From Turicimonas muris (GTDB lineage Bacteria; Pseudomonadota; Gammaproteobacteria; Burkholderiales; Burkholderiaceae_F), in the NCBI RefSeq assembly GCF_002221595.1, contig NZ_NHMP01000003.1, positions 248,001-312,000 on the forward strand: 64,000 nt of DNA, given 5' to 3'. Positions 1-9,115 of this stretch are shown piece after piece. Positions within the stretch are counted from its first letter, which is position 1; every line of letters starts with the position of its first letter. Both the position numbers and the translations under genes were made by a program. A model generated the notes under the pieces. It worked only from the letters and a program-made list of their open reading frames with translations. It was not told the DNA's origin and searched no databases.

Positions 1-940
1 AAAAATCAATAGGACTTCTATATTGAGACTTCAGTAAGAAGAACCGCAAGGTTTCGTTTCCGTTTCCTTGTCCGTATTGCTTGTTGGTTTCTTTCAATGC
101 ATCTCGGATAGTCCAGAAGTTTCCTAAAGACTTGCTCATCTTCTCTCCGTTGACGCGAAGAGGCCCCGAGTGCATCCAGGTGTTTACGAATTTCTTGCCC
201 GTTGCTGCCTGGCTCTGAGCAATCTCGTTTTCGTGGTGAGGAAACTTCAAATCCGGACCGCCAGCATGAATATCGATTGTCTCTCCGAGGAGTTCGCATG
301 CCATTGCGGAACATTCAATATGCCAACCCGGTCTTCCTTTACCCCATTTACTATCCCATTGCGGTTCACCCGGTTTTGCTTTTTTCCATAACACGAAATC
401 TAACGGATCACGTTTTGTCTCATCAATAGAAACGCGTTCTCCGGCTCGGAGTTCATCAATCTTCTTGCCGGAGAGCTCTCCGTAATTCTTGAAATTACGC
501 ACGGCAAAGTCTACGTCTCCGCCTTTGTCTTGATAGGCATATCCTTTTTCTTCCAACTTCTCGATGAGAGAAAGCATTTGAGGAATGTAGGCTGTAGCGC
601 GGGGTTCGTGAGTCGGAGGAAGGCAGCCAAGTTCAGCAAAATCTTCCTGCATTCTTTCTGCATAGATTTTGCTCAGCTCTTCAGGAAGAATTCCTCTTTC
701 GGCCGATCTTTTGATGATTTTGTCGTCTACGTCGGTAATATTTCGAACAAATTTAACCTCATAGCCGCTTTTTTCCAACCATCTTCTTGCGACATCAAAA
801 GCGATAAAGGTCCTTCCATGACCAATGTGACAATCGTCGTAAACCGTGACCCCGCAAACATACATTCCGGCCTTCCCCGGTTCAATGGATTTGAAAGGTT
901 CAACTTTTCGAGTCAGAGTGTTATAAATTTTTAGGGCCAT
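1..940 (-). CDS. cysS: Cysteinyl-tRNA synthetase, 3' end cut by window edge
   Basis: Charges tRNA-Cys with cysteine in the cytoplasm (class I aminoacyl-tRNA synthetase). The reverse strand reads [16 protein letters not shown] from ATG at 940. The class I signature HIGH is at residues 38-41, directly after a CGVTVYD zinc-site segment (Cys29). KMSKS lies near residues 267-271 (bases 128-142). About 313 residues are visible; the family is around 460, so the C-terminal anticodon-binding part lies outside the window. It is divergent from the TPR gene at 1051. The reading frame stays open to base 1. Family assignment is firm. Confidence 0.97.
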   Translation of the reverse strand, partial: MALKIYNTLTRKVEPFKSIEPGKAGMYVCGVTVYDDCHIGHGRTFIAFDVARRWLEKSGYEVKFVRNITDVDDKIIKRSAERGILPEELSKIYAERMQEDFAELGCLPPTHEPRATAYIPQMLSLIEKLEEKGYAYQDKGGDVDFAVRNFKNYGELSGKKIDELRAGERVSIDETKRDPLDFVLWKKAKPGEPQWDSKWGKGRPGWHIECSAMACELLGETIDIHAGGPDLKFPHHENEIAQSQAATGKKFVNTWMHSGPLRVNGEKMSKSLGNFWTIRDALKETNKQYGQGNGNETLRFFLLKSQYRSPIDF

Positions 941-1050
941 AAGTCATCCTAACTATTACCGTTCTAAATGACGGGGCTTCGCTCCCCGCGGTTCTAAGGT
1001 TACAATCTGTTGATTATAAGTTTTGTTCAATGACTTTGGATAGTTAAGAA

Positions 1051-1599
1051 ATGCGCATTTCGAAATTAGTTTCCCTTCTTTGCTTCTCCTTGCTGCTAGG
1101 CTCCGCCCCTATGACATCAACGCAGGCCCAACTTTTTCAGCCTGAAGAAAATGAAGTTATTAATCCGGTAAGGGACGTCAACCAACTAATTTATCGCGGT
1201 AAACGTGCAGATGCCTTAGCTCTTGCAGAGAAAGAAATTGAAAACAATCCTAAGAATGTTCAGCTCCGATTCATCCGTGGCGTTATTCTTTCCGACCTCA
1301 AGAGAAACAAAGAAGCTAAGGAAGCTTTTGAAGAACTGATTCGAGAATATCCGGAAATCGCCGAACCTTACAACAACTTAGCCGTACTCTATGCAGGTGA
1401 AGGGAATCTAGGCCGTGCCAAAGAGCTGCTGGAACAAGCCCTATCCAACAATGCTAAATCCTTTACGACTTACAACAACCTCGGCGACGTATACCTTGCA
1501 TTGGCAGCCCAATCTTACGGGGAAGCCTTAAAGCTTTCTCCGAAGAGCAAAAACACCAAGACAAAATTAGAAACGATTAGAGAGCTCATAAGTAAGTAA
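1051..1599 (+). CDS. Exported TPR-repeat protein
   Basis: 182-residue protein with an N-terminal signal peptide (residues about 1-27, hydrophobic LVSLLCFSLLLG, likely cleaved after TQA). Tetratricopeptide-type helices follow from about residue 40 to 170 (repeats around NPKNVQLRFIRGVIL, YPEIAEPYNNLAVLY and AKSFTTYNNLGDVY). It should act in the periplasm as a protein-interaction scaffold; the partner is not evident. It sits divergent from cysS and just upstream of two cyclophilin genes, possibly transcribed with them. The ATG has only a weak purine stretch (TTAAGAA) before it. The specific role is unknown. Confidence 0.8.
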   Translation: MRISKLVSLLCFSLLLGSAPMTSTQAQLFQPEENEVINPVRDVNQLIYRGKRADALALAEKEIENNPKNVQLRFIRGVILSDLKRNKEAKEAFEELIREYPEIAEPYNNLAVLYAGEGNLGRAKELLEQALSNNAKSFTTYNNLGDVYLALAAQSYGEALKLSPKSKNTKTKLETIRELISK

Positions 1600-1678
1600 T
1601 TTTTTCCATTTTCTTTTTGCTGCTAATACAATCCAAAGATTGGCTCAAGGAAGCCAGGAAACTTATTAGGTTTTGAAT

Positions 1679-2239
1679 ATGATATTTAATAAAAAAATTA
1701 TTGCTTCTGCAGTCATTGCTTTAGCAGTCTGTACAGGTGCTTATGCCGGACAGAAGGTTGCAATCAATACCACTGAAGGCAGAATCGTAATTGAGCTTGA
1801 TGAACAGAAAGCTCCTAAGACCTGTGCTAATTTTTTGAATTATGCTAAGGAAGGTTTTTACAACAACACTATTTTTCACCGTGTGATTCCGGGATTCATG
1901 ATTCAAGGCGGTGGCTTTACTGCCTCCATGCAGCAGAAAAAAACTCATGCTCCGATCCCGCTTGAAGCTAAAAACGGACTGAAAAATAATGTAGGAACCG
2001 TCGCTATGGCGAGAACCAATGATCCGAATTCTGCTACAAGCCAATTCTTCATTAATGTCAAGGACAACGACTTTTTGAATGCTTCTGCTTCCAATGACGG
2101 CTATGCTGTTTTCGGTCATGTCATCTCCGGCATGGATACCGTGCGAAAAATCGTACGCCAGCCGACAACTTCGAAGGGCTTCCACGACGATGTTCCTGTA
2201 AGACCTATCGAAATTAAGTCTGTTGAAATTTTGAAATAA
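1679..2239 (+). CDS. ppiA: Periplasmic peptidyl-prolyl cis-trans isomerase (cyclophilin)
   Basis: Catalyses proline cis-trans isomerisation of exported proteins. ATG at 1679 is preferred over an in-frame TTG at 1673 because the AGG at about 1668-1670 is better spaced. An N-terminal signal peptide ends at AYA. The cyclophilin core follows, with [13 protein letters not shown] (catalytic Arg in FHR), [17 protein letters not shown] and [12 protein letters not shown]. At about 186 residues it has the usual size of the PpiA class. The next gene is a close cytoplasmic paralogue only 14 nt downstream, which looks like an old tandem duplication with different cellular locations. Confidence 0.93.
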   Translation: MIFNKKIIASAVIALAVCTGAYAGQKVAINTTEGRIVIELDEQKAPKTCANFLNYAKEGFYNNTIFHRVIPGFMIQGGGFTASMQQKKTHAPIPLEAKNGLKNNVGTVAMARTNDPNSATSQFFINVKDNDFLNASASNDGYAVFGHVISGMDTVRKIVRQPTTSKGFHDDVPVRPIEIKSVEILK

Positions 2240-2253
2240 AGAAGGAAAAACAA

Positions 2254-2745
2254 ATGATTCGTTTAACTACCAACTTCGGCGTCATTGACGTTGAACTAGA
2301 TTTCAAAAATGCTCCTGTTACAGCCGCCAACTTTGAACAATATGTCAAAGACGGTTTTTACAACGGCGTTATTTTCCACCGTGTTATTCCCGGCTTCATG
2401 ATCCAGGGCGGCGGCTTTACTCCCGACATGGTTCAAAAAGAAACAAGAGCCCCAATCAGAAACGAAGCTAACAATGGCTTAAAGAACAACAAATACACCA
2501 TTTCGATGGCCCGCACAAGCGATCCACACTCCGCTTCCGCCCAGTTCTTCATCAACGTTGCCAACAACAACTTCTTAGACTTCCGCAGCGAAACTTCTCA
2601 AGGCTGGGGTTATGCAGTTTTCGGAAAAGTTGTCGCCGGGGAAGAAGTTGTTGATAAGATCGCCCAAGTCAGAACAACAAGTCATTTCCCTCATCAGGAT
2701 GTTCCTGCTGAAGATGTGATTATCGAAAAAGCAGAGGTGATCTAA
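2254..2745 (+). CDS. ppiB: Cytoplasmic peptidyl-prolyl cis-trans isomerase (cyclophilin)
   Basis: 163-residue cyclophilin without a signal peptide. It shows [32 protein letters not shown] and [14 protein letters not shown], the standard catalytic and binding segments. Expected to assist folding of cytoplasmic proteins. A purine-rich GAAGGAAAAAC stretch precedes the ATG. The TAA stop is followed immediately by the GTG start of lpxH, so the two are almost certainly co-translated. It is very similar to the preceding ppiA product through the core. Confidence 0.94.
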   Translation: MIRLTTNFGVIDVELDFKNAPVTAANFEQYVKDGFYNGVIFHRVIPGFMIQGGGFTPDMVQKETRAPIRNEANNGLKNNKYTISMARTSDPHSASAQFFINVANNNFLDFRSETSQGWGYAVFGKVVAGEEVVDKIAQVRTTSHFPHQDVPAEDVIIEKAEVI

Positions 2746-3534
2746 GTGTCTTTTGATGGCATCGCTCCTATCAATTCTTGTGTAAAGCAGCTTCCCGCTT
2801 TGGGAAAGCCTGTGTTTATTGCAGACCTTCATTTGTCTAATGACAAACAAGCTACGAAAGAAGCGTTTTTCCAGTTTTTGAGGCGAGATGCCATCAAATT
2901 CAATGAACTGATAATTTTGGGTGACTTATTTGAGTTCTGGGCAGGGGACGACCACATCGACGCCTTTCCGGATATTATCAACGCCCTTAAGAACTACAGG
3001 CTTTTAGGAAAAAGTCTGTATGCCATGCACGGCAATCGAGACTTTCTTTTAGGAAAAGTCTTCGAGAAACAGACCGGCGCAATCTTGATTTCCGATCCTG
3101 TTGTCACCTACGCAGGCCACGAAAGAATCCTTCTTTCTCACGGCGATGAATGGTGCACTCTCGACAAAGATTATCAACAGTTCCGCTCCACTCTCCGAAA
3201 TCCCGATGTACAGGTTTCCATTCTGCAGGAAAAACTAAAACACAGAATCGACCTAGCCAACAGTCTTCGAGACCAAAGCAAAGACGAAAATACTCATAAA
3301 AGCTATGAGTTAATGGATGTCGTTGTCCATGATGTAGCCAGAGCAGCTCGTCAGGCAAATGTGGCTACTGTTATTCACGGACATACCCATAAACCGGCTC
3401 ATCACACTCACGTCAATGACGACTTCCGTTTTGACCGTTGGGTACTTCCTGACTGGGATTTTGAAAATGGCAAGACTAGAGGCGGATATTTAAGCTATGA
3501 AGGCGGTTTCCTTCATTTTGAACGTCTTTCATAA
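2746..3534 (+). CDS. lpxH: UDP-2,3-diacylglucosamine diphosphatase
   Basis: Hydrolyses UDP-2,3-diacylglucosamine to lipid X, the fourth step of lipid A synthesis, at the inner membrane face. Calcineurin-like metallophosphoesterase motifs are visible in order: IADLHLS, GDLFEFWAGDD, HGNRDFLLG, SHGDEWC and HGHTHKPA. The following stretch YQQFRSTLRNP is typical of LpxH. 262 residues is close to the family size of about 240. It starts with GTG directly after the ppiB stop. Supports a lipopolysaccharide-bearing Gram-negative host. Confidence 0.95.
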   Translation: MSFDGIAPINSCVKQLPALGKPVFIADLHLSNDKQATKEAFFQFLRRDAIKFNELIILGDLFEFWAGDDHIDAFPDIINALKNYRLLGKSLYAMHGNRDFLLGKVFEKQTGAILISDPVVTYAGHERILLSHGDEWCTLDKDYQQFRSTLRNPDVQVSILQEKLKHRIDLANSLRDQSKDENTHKSYELMDVVVHDVARAARQANVATVIHGHTHKPAHHTHVNDDFRFDRWVLPDWDFENGKTRGGYLSYEGGFLHFERLS

Positions 3535-3546
3535 GCTCTCTTACCT

Positions 3547-4326
3547 ATGCTCATAGATTCACATTGCCATATCGACAGCCCGGAGTTCGTCGGAGAACTT
3601 CCGCGCATTTTTTCTGAAATGGAAAAGAATAATGTGAAAGGCGCATTGACGGTTTGCTGTGCTTTAAGAGAGTTTCCTCGCTGCCTTTCATTTTCTAAAT
3701 CGCACAAAAATATTTGGTGCTCCGTTGGAGTTCATCCGAGCACGGATGACGACATTTCCGAGGCAACGATTGGAGAGCTGGTTGCTCTTTCAACCGATGA
3801 AAAAGTAGTCGGAATAGGAGAGTGCGGACTCGACTATTACTACAACTCCGAACCTTTGGACTGGCAAAGAGAAAGATTTGCACTGCATATTCAGGCCGCA
3901 AGAAAAGCCAATCTGCCGGTAATTGTTCACTCCCGCGATGCCAATGAAGATACGATGAGAATTCTTCAAGACAATCACGCAGAAGAATGCAGATTTGTCC
4001 TTCATTGCTTCTGCGGTGATCAAAAGATGGCTCAAGTTGCGTTGGAAATGGGCGGCTACATTTCGTTTTCAGGTATTGTGACGTTTAAAAATGCGGTTGA
4101 TATTCAAAGCGTTGCTTCGTCTATCCCGCTTGAAAGAATATTAGTTGAGACAGATTGTCCTTATTTGGCTCCTGTGCCATTTAGAGGAAAGCGAAATGAT
4201 CCGTCTAAAGTAATTTACGTAGCGAAAAAAATTGCTGAGCTTCGTTCGATTTCTTTAGAGGAGGTCGAAGAAGCCACGACAGAAAATTTTTTTCGACTTT
4301 TTAGTAAGGCTCGGTATGAAGGTTAA
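3547..4326 (+). CDS. TatD-family metal-dependent hydrolase (putative DNase)
   Basis: 259-residue TIM-barrel hydrolase. Metal-binding residues are seen in DSHCHID at the N-terminus, GECGLDYYY near residue 97, VIVHSRDA, VLHCFCG, and ETDCPYLAP before the C-terminus. The family (TatD, YcfH, YjjV) contains Mg-dependent 3'-exonucleases, and this length fits the YcfH/TatD group. The start lies 12 nt after lpxH and the end overlaps the next gene by 11 nt, so it belongs to the same transcription unit. The exact paralogue cannot be named from sequence reading alone. Confidence 0.92.
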   Translation: MLIDSHCHIDSPEFVGELPRIFSEMEKNNVKGALTVCCALREFPRCLSFSKSHKNIWCSVGVHPSTDDDISEATIGELVALSTDEKVVGIGECGLDYYYNSEPLDWQRERFALHIQAARKANLPVIVHSRDANEDTMRILQDNHAEECRFVLHCFCGDQKMAQVALEMGGYISFSGIVTFKNAVDIQSVASSIPLERILVETDCPYLAPVPFRGKRNDPSKVIYVAKKIAELRSISLEEVEEATTENFFRLFSKARYEG

Positions 4327-4966
4327 AAGATTTATTTTGACGGTCGCGGCGACCATTTTTGTTTCAGGAGCAGCTTTGGCTTCTTCTTATGAAGATGCTA
4401 TTGATGCCGCCCTTAATAACCGTCCTGACGATTTAGCCCCGCTTCTCAAACAAGGTTTTGATCCCAATACGGCAACTCCGGGCGGAAACGCTGATCCTCT
4501 TTTATCCAGCGCAATCCGCAATAAGTCCTATAATGTAATCGACTTACTGCTCAATCAAAAAAATATTGATTTGAACAAGCCGAATGTGCTGTATGAAACT
4601 CCCTTGATGCTTGCCATTTTCTATAAAGAAAATGGTATCGCAAAGAAATTATTGGCTAAGGGAGCTTCCGTTAATAACCCGGGTCACTGGACTCCCCTGC
4701 ACTACGCAGCTGCCTCAAGCAACAACGAAATTATTCCACTGCTTTTGAGAGGCGGTGCAGATCTCAACGCAAGAACTCTGCGCGGTATAACTCCGTTATA
4801 TATGGCAGCAAGAGACGGTAATGCAGAAACCGTAAAGCTTCTCTTAAACGCCGGCGCCCGAAAAGATTTTTGCAACAATGATGCATTGGCCCCGTATGAT
4901 ATCGCCAAACAAAGGCAGACTAACCTAGAAGTTTTAGACCTTCTCAAATACGATCACTGCCGTTAA
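4316..4966 (+). CDS. Exported ankyrin-repeat protein
   Basis: 216 residues with a signal peptide (about residues 1-22, VKRFILTVAATIFVSGAALA). At least four ankyrin repeats follow from about residue 60 to 205, recognisable by NVLYETPLMLAIFYKENG, GHWTPLHYAAASSNNEII and GITPLYMAARDGNAET. Predicted periplasmic protein-binding protein of unknown partner. The ATG overlaps the tatD 3' end by 11 nt, so it is translationally coupled. A hairpin plus T-run follows at 4986-5012, marking the end of the ppiA-lpxH-tatD-ankyrin unit. Confidence 0.85.
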   Translation: MKVKRFILTVAATIFVSGAALASSYEDAIDAALNNRPDDLAPLLKQGFDPNTATPGGNADPLLSSAIRNKSYNVIDLLLNQKNIDLNKPNVLYETPLMLAIFYKENGIAKKLLAKGASVNNPGHWTPLHYAAASSNNEIIPLLLRGGADLNARTLRGITPLYMAARDGNAETVKLLLNAGARKDFCNNDALAPYDIAKQRQTNLEVLDLLKYDHCR

Positions 4967-4985
4967 CCCACTAACTTTTTTCTTC

Positions 4986-5012
4986 AACCCACATCCGTGG
5001 GTTTATTTTTTT
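4986..5012 (+). terminator. Rho-independent terminator after the ankyrin gene
   Basis: Perfect 7-bp stem AACCCAC/GTGGGTT with loop ATCC, followed by TATTTTTTT. It ends exactly at the ATG of rlhA, so no ribosome-binding site can lie between stem and start. Confidence 0.85.
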
Positions 5013-6899
5013 ATGTCCTCTCTACAAGAATTAGAACTTTTAAGCCCGGCTAAAAATGCTGATATCGGTATTGAAGCAATCTCTCACGGGGCTGATGCCG
5101 TTTATATCGGAGGTCCTTCTTTCGGTGCCCGTGCTAATGCCGGCAACAGCCTAGAGGACTTAGAGAGGTTAGTTAAATATGCACACCAATATCGTGCACG
5201 AGTCTATCTGACGTTAAATACCTTGCTGAAAGATAAAGAACTCGAAAAGGCAGTAGAACTCGCCCACAACGCCTGGAATATCGGCATTGATGCTCTAATT
5301 GTTCAAGACATGGGACTGCTGATGTGTGATCTTCCTCCCATTCAGCTACATGCCTCTACTCAATGCGATATTCGTACCGCTGAAAAGGCCAAATTCTTAG
5401 AGAATGTCGGTTTCTCACAAATCGTACTGGCCCGGGAACTGGAGCTCTCTCAAATTAAAGCAATCTATGATTCTTTGGAAAAAGCCAGAATCGAATTTTT
5501 TATTCACGGCGCACTGTGCGTGAGCTACAGCGGCCAATGCTACGCAAGTCAAGTTCTGAAAAATCGCAGCGCCAACCGCGGAGAATGTTCACAAGTTTGC
5601 CGTCTTCCCTTTGATGTTTACGATGAGGAAGGCAAAGTACTAGGCCTCAATGAGCATGTTCTTTCACTCAAAGACAACAACCAAAGTGCAAATCTTCCGG
5701 CCTTAATCGAAGCCGGTGTAAGAAGTTTCAAAATTGAGGGAAGATATAAAGACGCAGCGTATGTAAAAAATACGACGGCACATTATCGACGTTTGCTGGA
5801 TCAATTCTTATCTCGAAACCCCTCTTTTGCTAAATCTAGTGAAGGAAAGATTGAATTTTTCTTTGATCCTGACGTCAACAACGCCTTCAATCGCGGAGGC
5901 ACTGATTATTTTGTCAATGGAAGACAGGCCGATATAGCTTGTTTTAACTCTCCCAAAAAGACAGGCGACATCATTGGCAAAGTTGTCAAAATAGATAATT
6001 TTTCCATCACGGTAAGAAGCAAACACGAATTCAATAATGGTGACGGTCTAACCTTCTGGAATGATAAAGACGAGCTGTCAGGATTCTTGGTAAATAGGGC
6101 CGAAAAAGTACCTGATGCAACCAATCTTTGGACTCTCCATACACGCGAGCACACCGGGAGGATTTCAGGATTGTCAGTAGGGATGGAGCTGATGCGCAAC
6201 AAAGATGCCGCGTGGCTGAAAAAGATGAATGCCACAACCTCTCTCAGAAAGGTTCCTATTAAGATTGAGGCGAAATTTTCCGATGATTCTCTGACAGTCT
6301 GTGCTTCTGACAAAGACGGAAATGTTTCAACCGTCTCGGTTCCAAATAATTTTGATGAGGCGAAGAACAGAGAAAATACTCTGAGCCAAATTAAAAAATC
6401 CCTTGGTAAATTAGGCAACACTATTTTTGATTCTGACGAAATCTCTGTCGAAGGCGATACCATCAGATTTCTCCCGGCTTCGGCGGTAAACAGTCTGAGA
6501 AGAACCGTTATTGAAGATCTAGAAAACAAACGGTTAACTTCTTTTTCTAAACTACCTAAGGCTCAGGCCAAAGAACCCGGTGCTTCCTTCGCAGAAAACT
6601 CTATGCTGGACTATAGAGGGAACGTCTTAAATCAAAAAGCCAGAGAGTTCTATGAGAAGCACGGCTTCAAGATAGTGGAAACCGCTTTAGAAGACGGTCA
6701 CAAGAATCCTCAGGCCGAACTGATGAGATGCAAACACTGCATCCGCTACAGCTTAAATCTTTGTCCTAAAGAAGCTAGGAAACGCGGAGAAAAAATTAAA
6801 CCTACTCCGCTTAAGCTAGTCTGCGGTAAAACCGTGCTAATTGCCAAGTTCCACTGCAAACCCTGTGAAATGACAATTTCCTTACCTAATGAAGTTTAG
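5013..6899 (+). CDS. rlhA: U32-family protein, 23S rRNA C2501 hydroxylation factor RlhA-like
   Basis: 628 residues with the U32 'peptidase' core: ELLSPAKNADIGIEAI at the N-terminus, HGALCVSYSGQCY near residue 165, ECSQVCRLPF, and SFKIEGRYKDAAYV near 245. A long C-terminal region ends in a Cys-rich segment (CKHCIRY, CPKEARKRG, CKPCEM). Length and layout match RlhA (formerly YdcP, about 650 residues), needed for 5-hydroxycytidine at 23S rRNA position 2501. The ATG follows a terminator T-run directly, without a recognisable Shine-Dalgarno. The 3' end overlaps the convergent CcmI-like gene by 18 nt. Confidence 0.85.
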   Translation: MSSLQELELLSPAKNADIGIEAISHGADAVYIGGPSFGARANAGNSLEDLERLVKYAHQYRARVYLTLNTLLKDKELEKAVELAHNAWNIGIDALIVQDMGLLMCDLPPIQLHASTQCDIRTAEKAKFLENVGFSQIVLARELELSQIKAIYDSLEKARIEFFIHGALCVSYSGQCYASQVLKNRSANRGECSQVCRLPFDVYDEEGKVLGLNEHVLSLKDNNQSANLPALIEAGVRSFKIEGRYKDAAYVKNTTAHYRRLLDQFLSRNPSFAKSSEGKIEFFFDPDVNNAFNRGGTDYFVNGRQADIACFNSPKKTGDIIGKVVKIDNFSITVRSKHEFNNGDGLTFWNDKDELSGFLVNRAEKVPDATNLWTLHTREHTGRISGLSVGMELMRNKDAAWLKKMNATTSLRKVPIKIEAKFSDDSLTVCASDKDGNVSTVSVPNNFDEAKNRENTLSQIKKSLGKLGNTIFDSDEISVEGDTIRFLPASAVNSLRRTVIEDLENKRLTSFSKLPKAQAKEPGASFAENSMLDYRGNVLNQKAREFYEKHGFKIVETALEDGHKNPQAELMRCKHCIRYSLNLCPKEARKRGEKIKPTPLKLVCGKTVLIAKFHCKPCEMTISLPNEV

Positions 6900-7778
6900 A
6901 GAAGCCCGATTCTTCGCTTCGCTAATCACGTCAAGAAGATAAGATCGAGTCGCCGAGTTTTCCGGGTAGTATCCCAGAGCTTCTGTCCAATACTTGGCGG
7001 CTTCTTCATACTTGCCTTCGTTGAAAAACAAGATACCTAAGACTTCGTATGGTCTTACATTTCCCGAGTTCATTTCAATCACTCTGGAAAGCTCTTTTTT
7101 AGCCTCAGAATAATTCTCAGGTTTTCCGGTCTCCAGCATGGTCAGTGCTCTTTCCATTACGGAATCAGGATCTTCCGAAATTTTTTTGGACAAAGAGAAA
7201 GCCTTATTGAACGCTTGTAGAGCTTCGTCAGTTTTTTTCTTTTGATTAAGAAGTCTGGCTAACGTCAACCATCCTCGAACATCTTTAGGTGATTCTTTTA
7301 GATACTCTCTTAGTTTATCTTCTTCCAAAGGAGCATTTTCATCAAAGAAGACTTCTCCTCTCTCATTCCAATGAGACTTCTCACTTTCAATATGGTACCC
7401 AATCAAAGAAGGATTACCCACGTAAAGATAAATTGCGATTGCGAAGATAGGAATTAAAAACCCAAGTCCTAAGAAAAACAATTTTTCTTTGGGATGACTT
7501 TTCACCGGAGCATCTAAATAATTTGCTTCTTCCAGAGCACGGCGTTCGAGCTCTTCTTTCCCCTCATCAAACTGTGCCCGGGTGATGCTGCCTCGATTTA
7601 AATCCCTTTCAAGTTCAGCTAGTTCATCTGAGTAAACATAGCTATTGAGTTCCTGCGTCTCAAATTCTTTGCGTCCTTGAAATAGTCCCTTCATTCCAAC
7701 CCAAAGACATACCAGCAGTAAACCGATCAGCAAGGCTGCACATATAAAAAAATATATTTGAGACGAAGAAAAAGTCAT
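6882..7778 (-). CDS. Second CcmI/NrfG-like cytochrome c biogenesis TPR protein
   Basis: 298 residues. Two membrane segments (about 8-30 and 98-118) flank the CcmI signature YSDELAELERDLNRGSITRAQFDEG, and TPR helices follow (DVRGWLTLARLL, VRPYEVLGILFF). It lacks the C-terminal domain present in the 465-residue CcmI encoded at 10994-12391. CcmI-type proteins present apocytochrome c to the heme lyase; in E. coli NrfG has this role for the special CXXCK heme of NrfA. It lies 12 nt downstream of an MFS gene and two genes downstream of an octaheme nitrite reductase with a CXXCK site. A dedicated role there is inference. Confidence 0.82.
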   Translation of the reverse strand: MTFSSSQIYFFICAALLIGLLLVCLWVGMKGLFQGRKEFETQELNSYVYSDELAELERDLNRGSITRAQFDEGKEELERRALEEANYLDAPVKSHPKEKLFFLGLGFLIPIFAIAIYLYVGNPSLIGYHIESEKSHWNERGEVFFDENAPLEEDKLREYLKESPKDVRGWLTLARLLNQKKKTDEALQAFNKAFSLSKKISEDPDSVMERALTMLETGKPENYSEAKKELSRVIEMNSGNVRPYEVLGILFFNEGKYEEAAKYWTEALGYYPENSATRSYLLDVISEAKNRASLNFIR

Positions 7779-7790
7779 AAATCAAATTTC

Positions 7791-9026
7791 TTAAGTTGCG
7801 AGATCTAGAGAAGACTTTTGTCCGCTGTCAACGCTAAGGGCCGTGAAAATTGCCAAAGTCTGAAGTATAGCTACTCCAAACAAAGCTGCCATAAACATCT
7901 GGGCATCCAACAGCGGAGCAAAAACCACGGGAGACAATGACTGCCCGACATCCATTCCACAGTAGGTAAAGCCATAGACTCTGCCGATAGATTTCATTCC
8001 TAGTTTATTGATTGTGGCTTTCCTGATCATGATGTCTCGGCTGGGACTTGCGATTCCGGTGCCTAAACCCATGGCGCCCATAAATAGAATGGCCCAATAA
8101 CCGGTCAAAATACAGGAAGCCAACAGTAGGGACATCAAGGCAGAAAAGCTTAACGCAATGGCCACTACTGCTCCGTTGCTGAGTTTTTCCTGATTAGTAA
8201 AGAAGCCCCCTAAGAGACAGCCGACGCCAGAACATACCAAATAAGCTGTCAATGCGGTCGAAGCACTCTTTAAATCCAGGTTATATAAATGATTAAAGAT
8301 AGTTTGACTGAAACTTTGAAGAACACCGAAGGCGCCAGCGGTAAAGAAAAAGAAGAAAAAGCACTGCCAAACAGCTTTCTCGGAAAGAAAACCAAAAGCA
8401 TTTCCACTTGAAGCCTTCTTGTCAACGCTCTTATCATTACGTTGGTCGTTGGCAAACACCGAGCTTCTGGCCAATTCAACAATCAAAACGATAATTGCTA
8501 TCGAAGAAGCTGCAAAAGCCGCCGCTCGCCATCCATAGTTTTCCGCCATCAAAACCATGAATAACGGACAAATTGCCCAGCCAATATTTCCGGTGAACGT
8601 ATGCCAGGCAAACGCATGCCCCAACATCCTTTTGGAGATGTTGTAGTTCATCAAACTATAATCGGCCGGATGGAAAACAGAGTTGCCGGCTCCCGCTAAA
8701 GCAGCCGCTAGAAACAGCATCGGATAATTGACTGAAAGGCCCAACACAATGGCACTTGAGGCCAAAAGTATCAGACCTAAATACATTCCTGCTTTCGGGC
8801 CAGTCTTATCGACAAAAAATCCGCTCGCCGATTGTCCTACTGCGCTTGTCACAAAAAAAGTTGTCATTAAGGCCCCTGCTTGAACGAAATTCAAGTTGAA
8901 TGCCGGCATCAGCCAAGGGAACAAAGACGGAATGACTAAATGGTAGAAATGAGAACTTGCGTGTGCAATGGAAACCAAAAAGATGGCTTCAAAATCTTTA
9001 GGACTTGAAAGGTTGTTATTCATCAT
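7791..9026 (-). CDS. MFS transporter, Fsr-like
   Basis: 411-residue polytopic protein with about 12 hydrophobic segments, and GFFVDKTGPKAGMYLG as the conserved MFS loop between helices 2 and 3. The N-terminal half (HASSHFYHLVIPSLFPWL, GAGNSVFHPADYSLM) resembles the fosmidomycin-resistance (Fsr) branch of MFS. Substrate unknown. It begins ATGATG at 9026 after the terminator of the nitrite reductase and is followed at 12 nt by the short CcmI-like gene, forming a two-gene unit. A nitrite or nitrate transporter is conceivable from context, but the sequence does not look like NarK. Confidence 0.8.
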   Translation of the reverse strand: MMNNNLSSPKDFEAIFLVSIAHASSHFYHLVIPSLFPWLMPAFNLNFVQAGALMTTFFVTSAVGQSASGFFVDKTGPKAGMYLGLILLASSAIVLGLSVNYPMLFLAAALAGAGNSVFHPADYSLMNYNISKRMLGHAFAWHTFTGNIGWAICPLFMVLMAENYGWRAAAFAASSIAIIVLIVELARSSVFANDQRNDKSVDKKASSGNAFGFLSEKAVWQCFFFFFFTAGAFGVLQSFSQTIFNHLYNLDLKSASTALTAYLVCSGVGCLLGGFFTNQEKLSNGAVVAIALSFSALMSLLLASCILTGYWAILFMGAMGLGTGIASPSRDIMIRKATINKLGMKSIGRVYGFTYCGMDVGQSLSPVVFAPLLDAQMFMAALFGVAILQTLAIFTALSVDSGQKSSLDLAT

Positions 9027-9062
9027 GGAGGCCTTTTTTTCTGATTTTACCGTCCTAAAGAC

Positions 9063-9103
9063 TCAAAAAAGGCCTAAAGGAGTGGAAACTACCCTTAGGC
9101 CTG
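9063..9103 (-). terminator. Rho-independent terminator after the nitrite reductase
   Basis: On the minus strand AGGCCTAA pairs with TTAGGCCT around a GC-rich loop and is followed directly by TTTTTT. It lies 13 nt past the nitrite reductase stop and separates it from the MFS gene. Confidence 0.8.
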
Positions 9104-9115
9104 GATAAGTACTTA

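Noticed and set aside
5906-6529. Open frame of 207 codons on the minus strand inside rlhA
   Set aside because: Shadow of rlhA with no recognisable domain.
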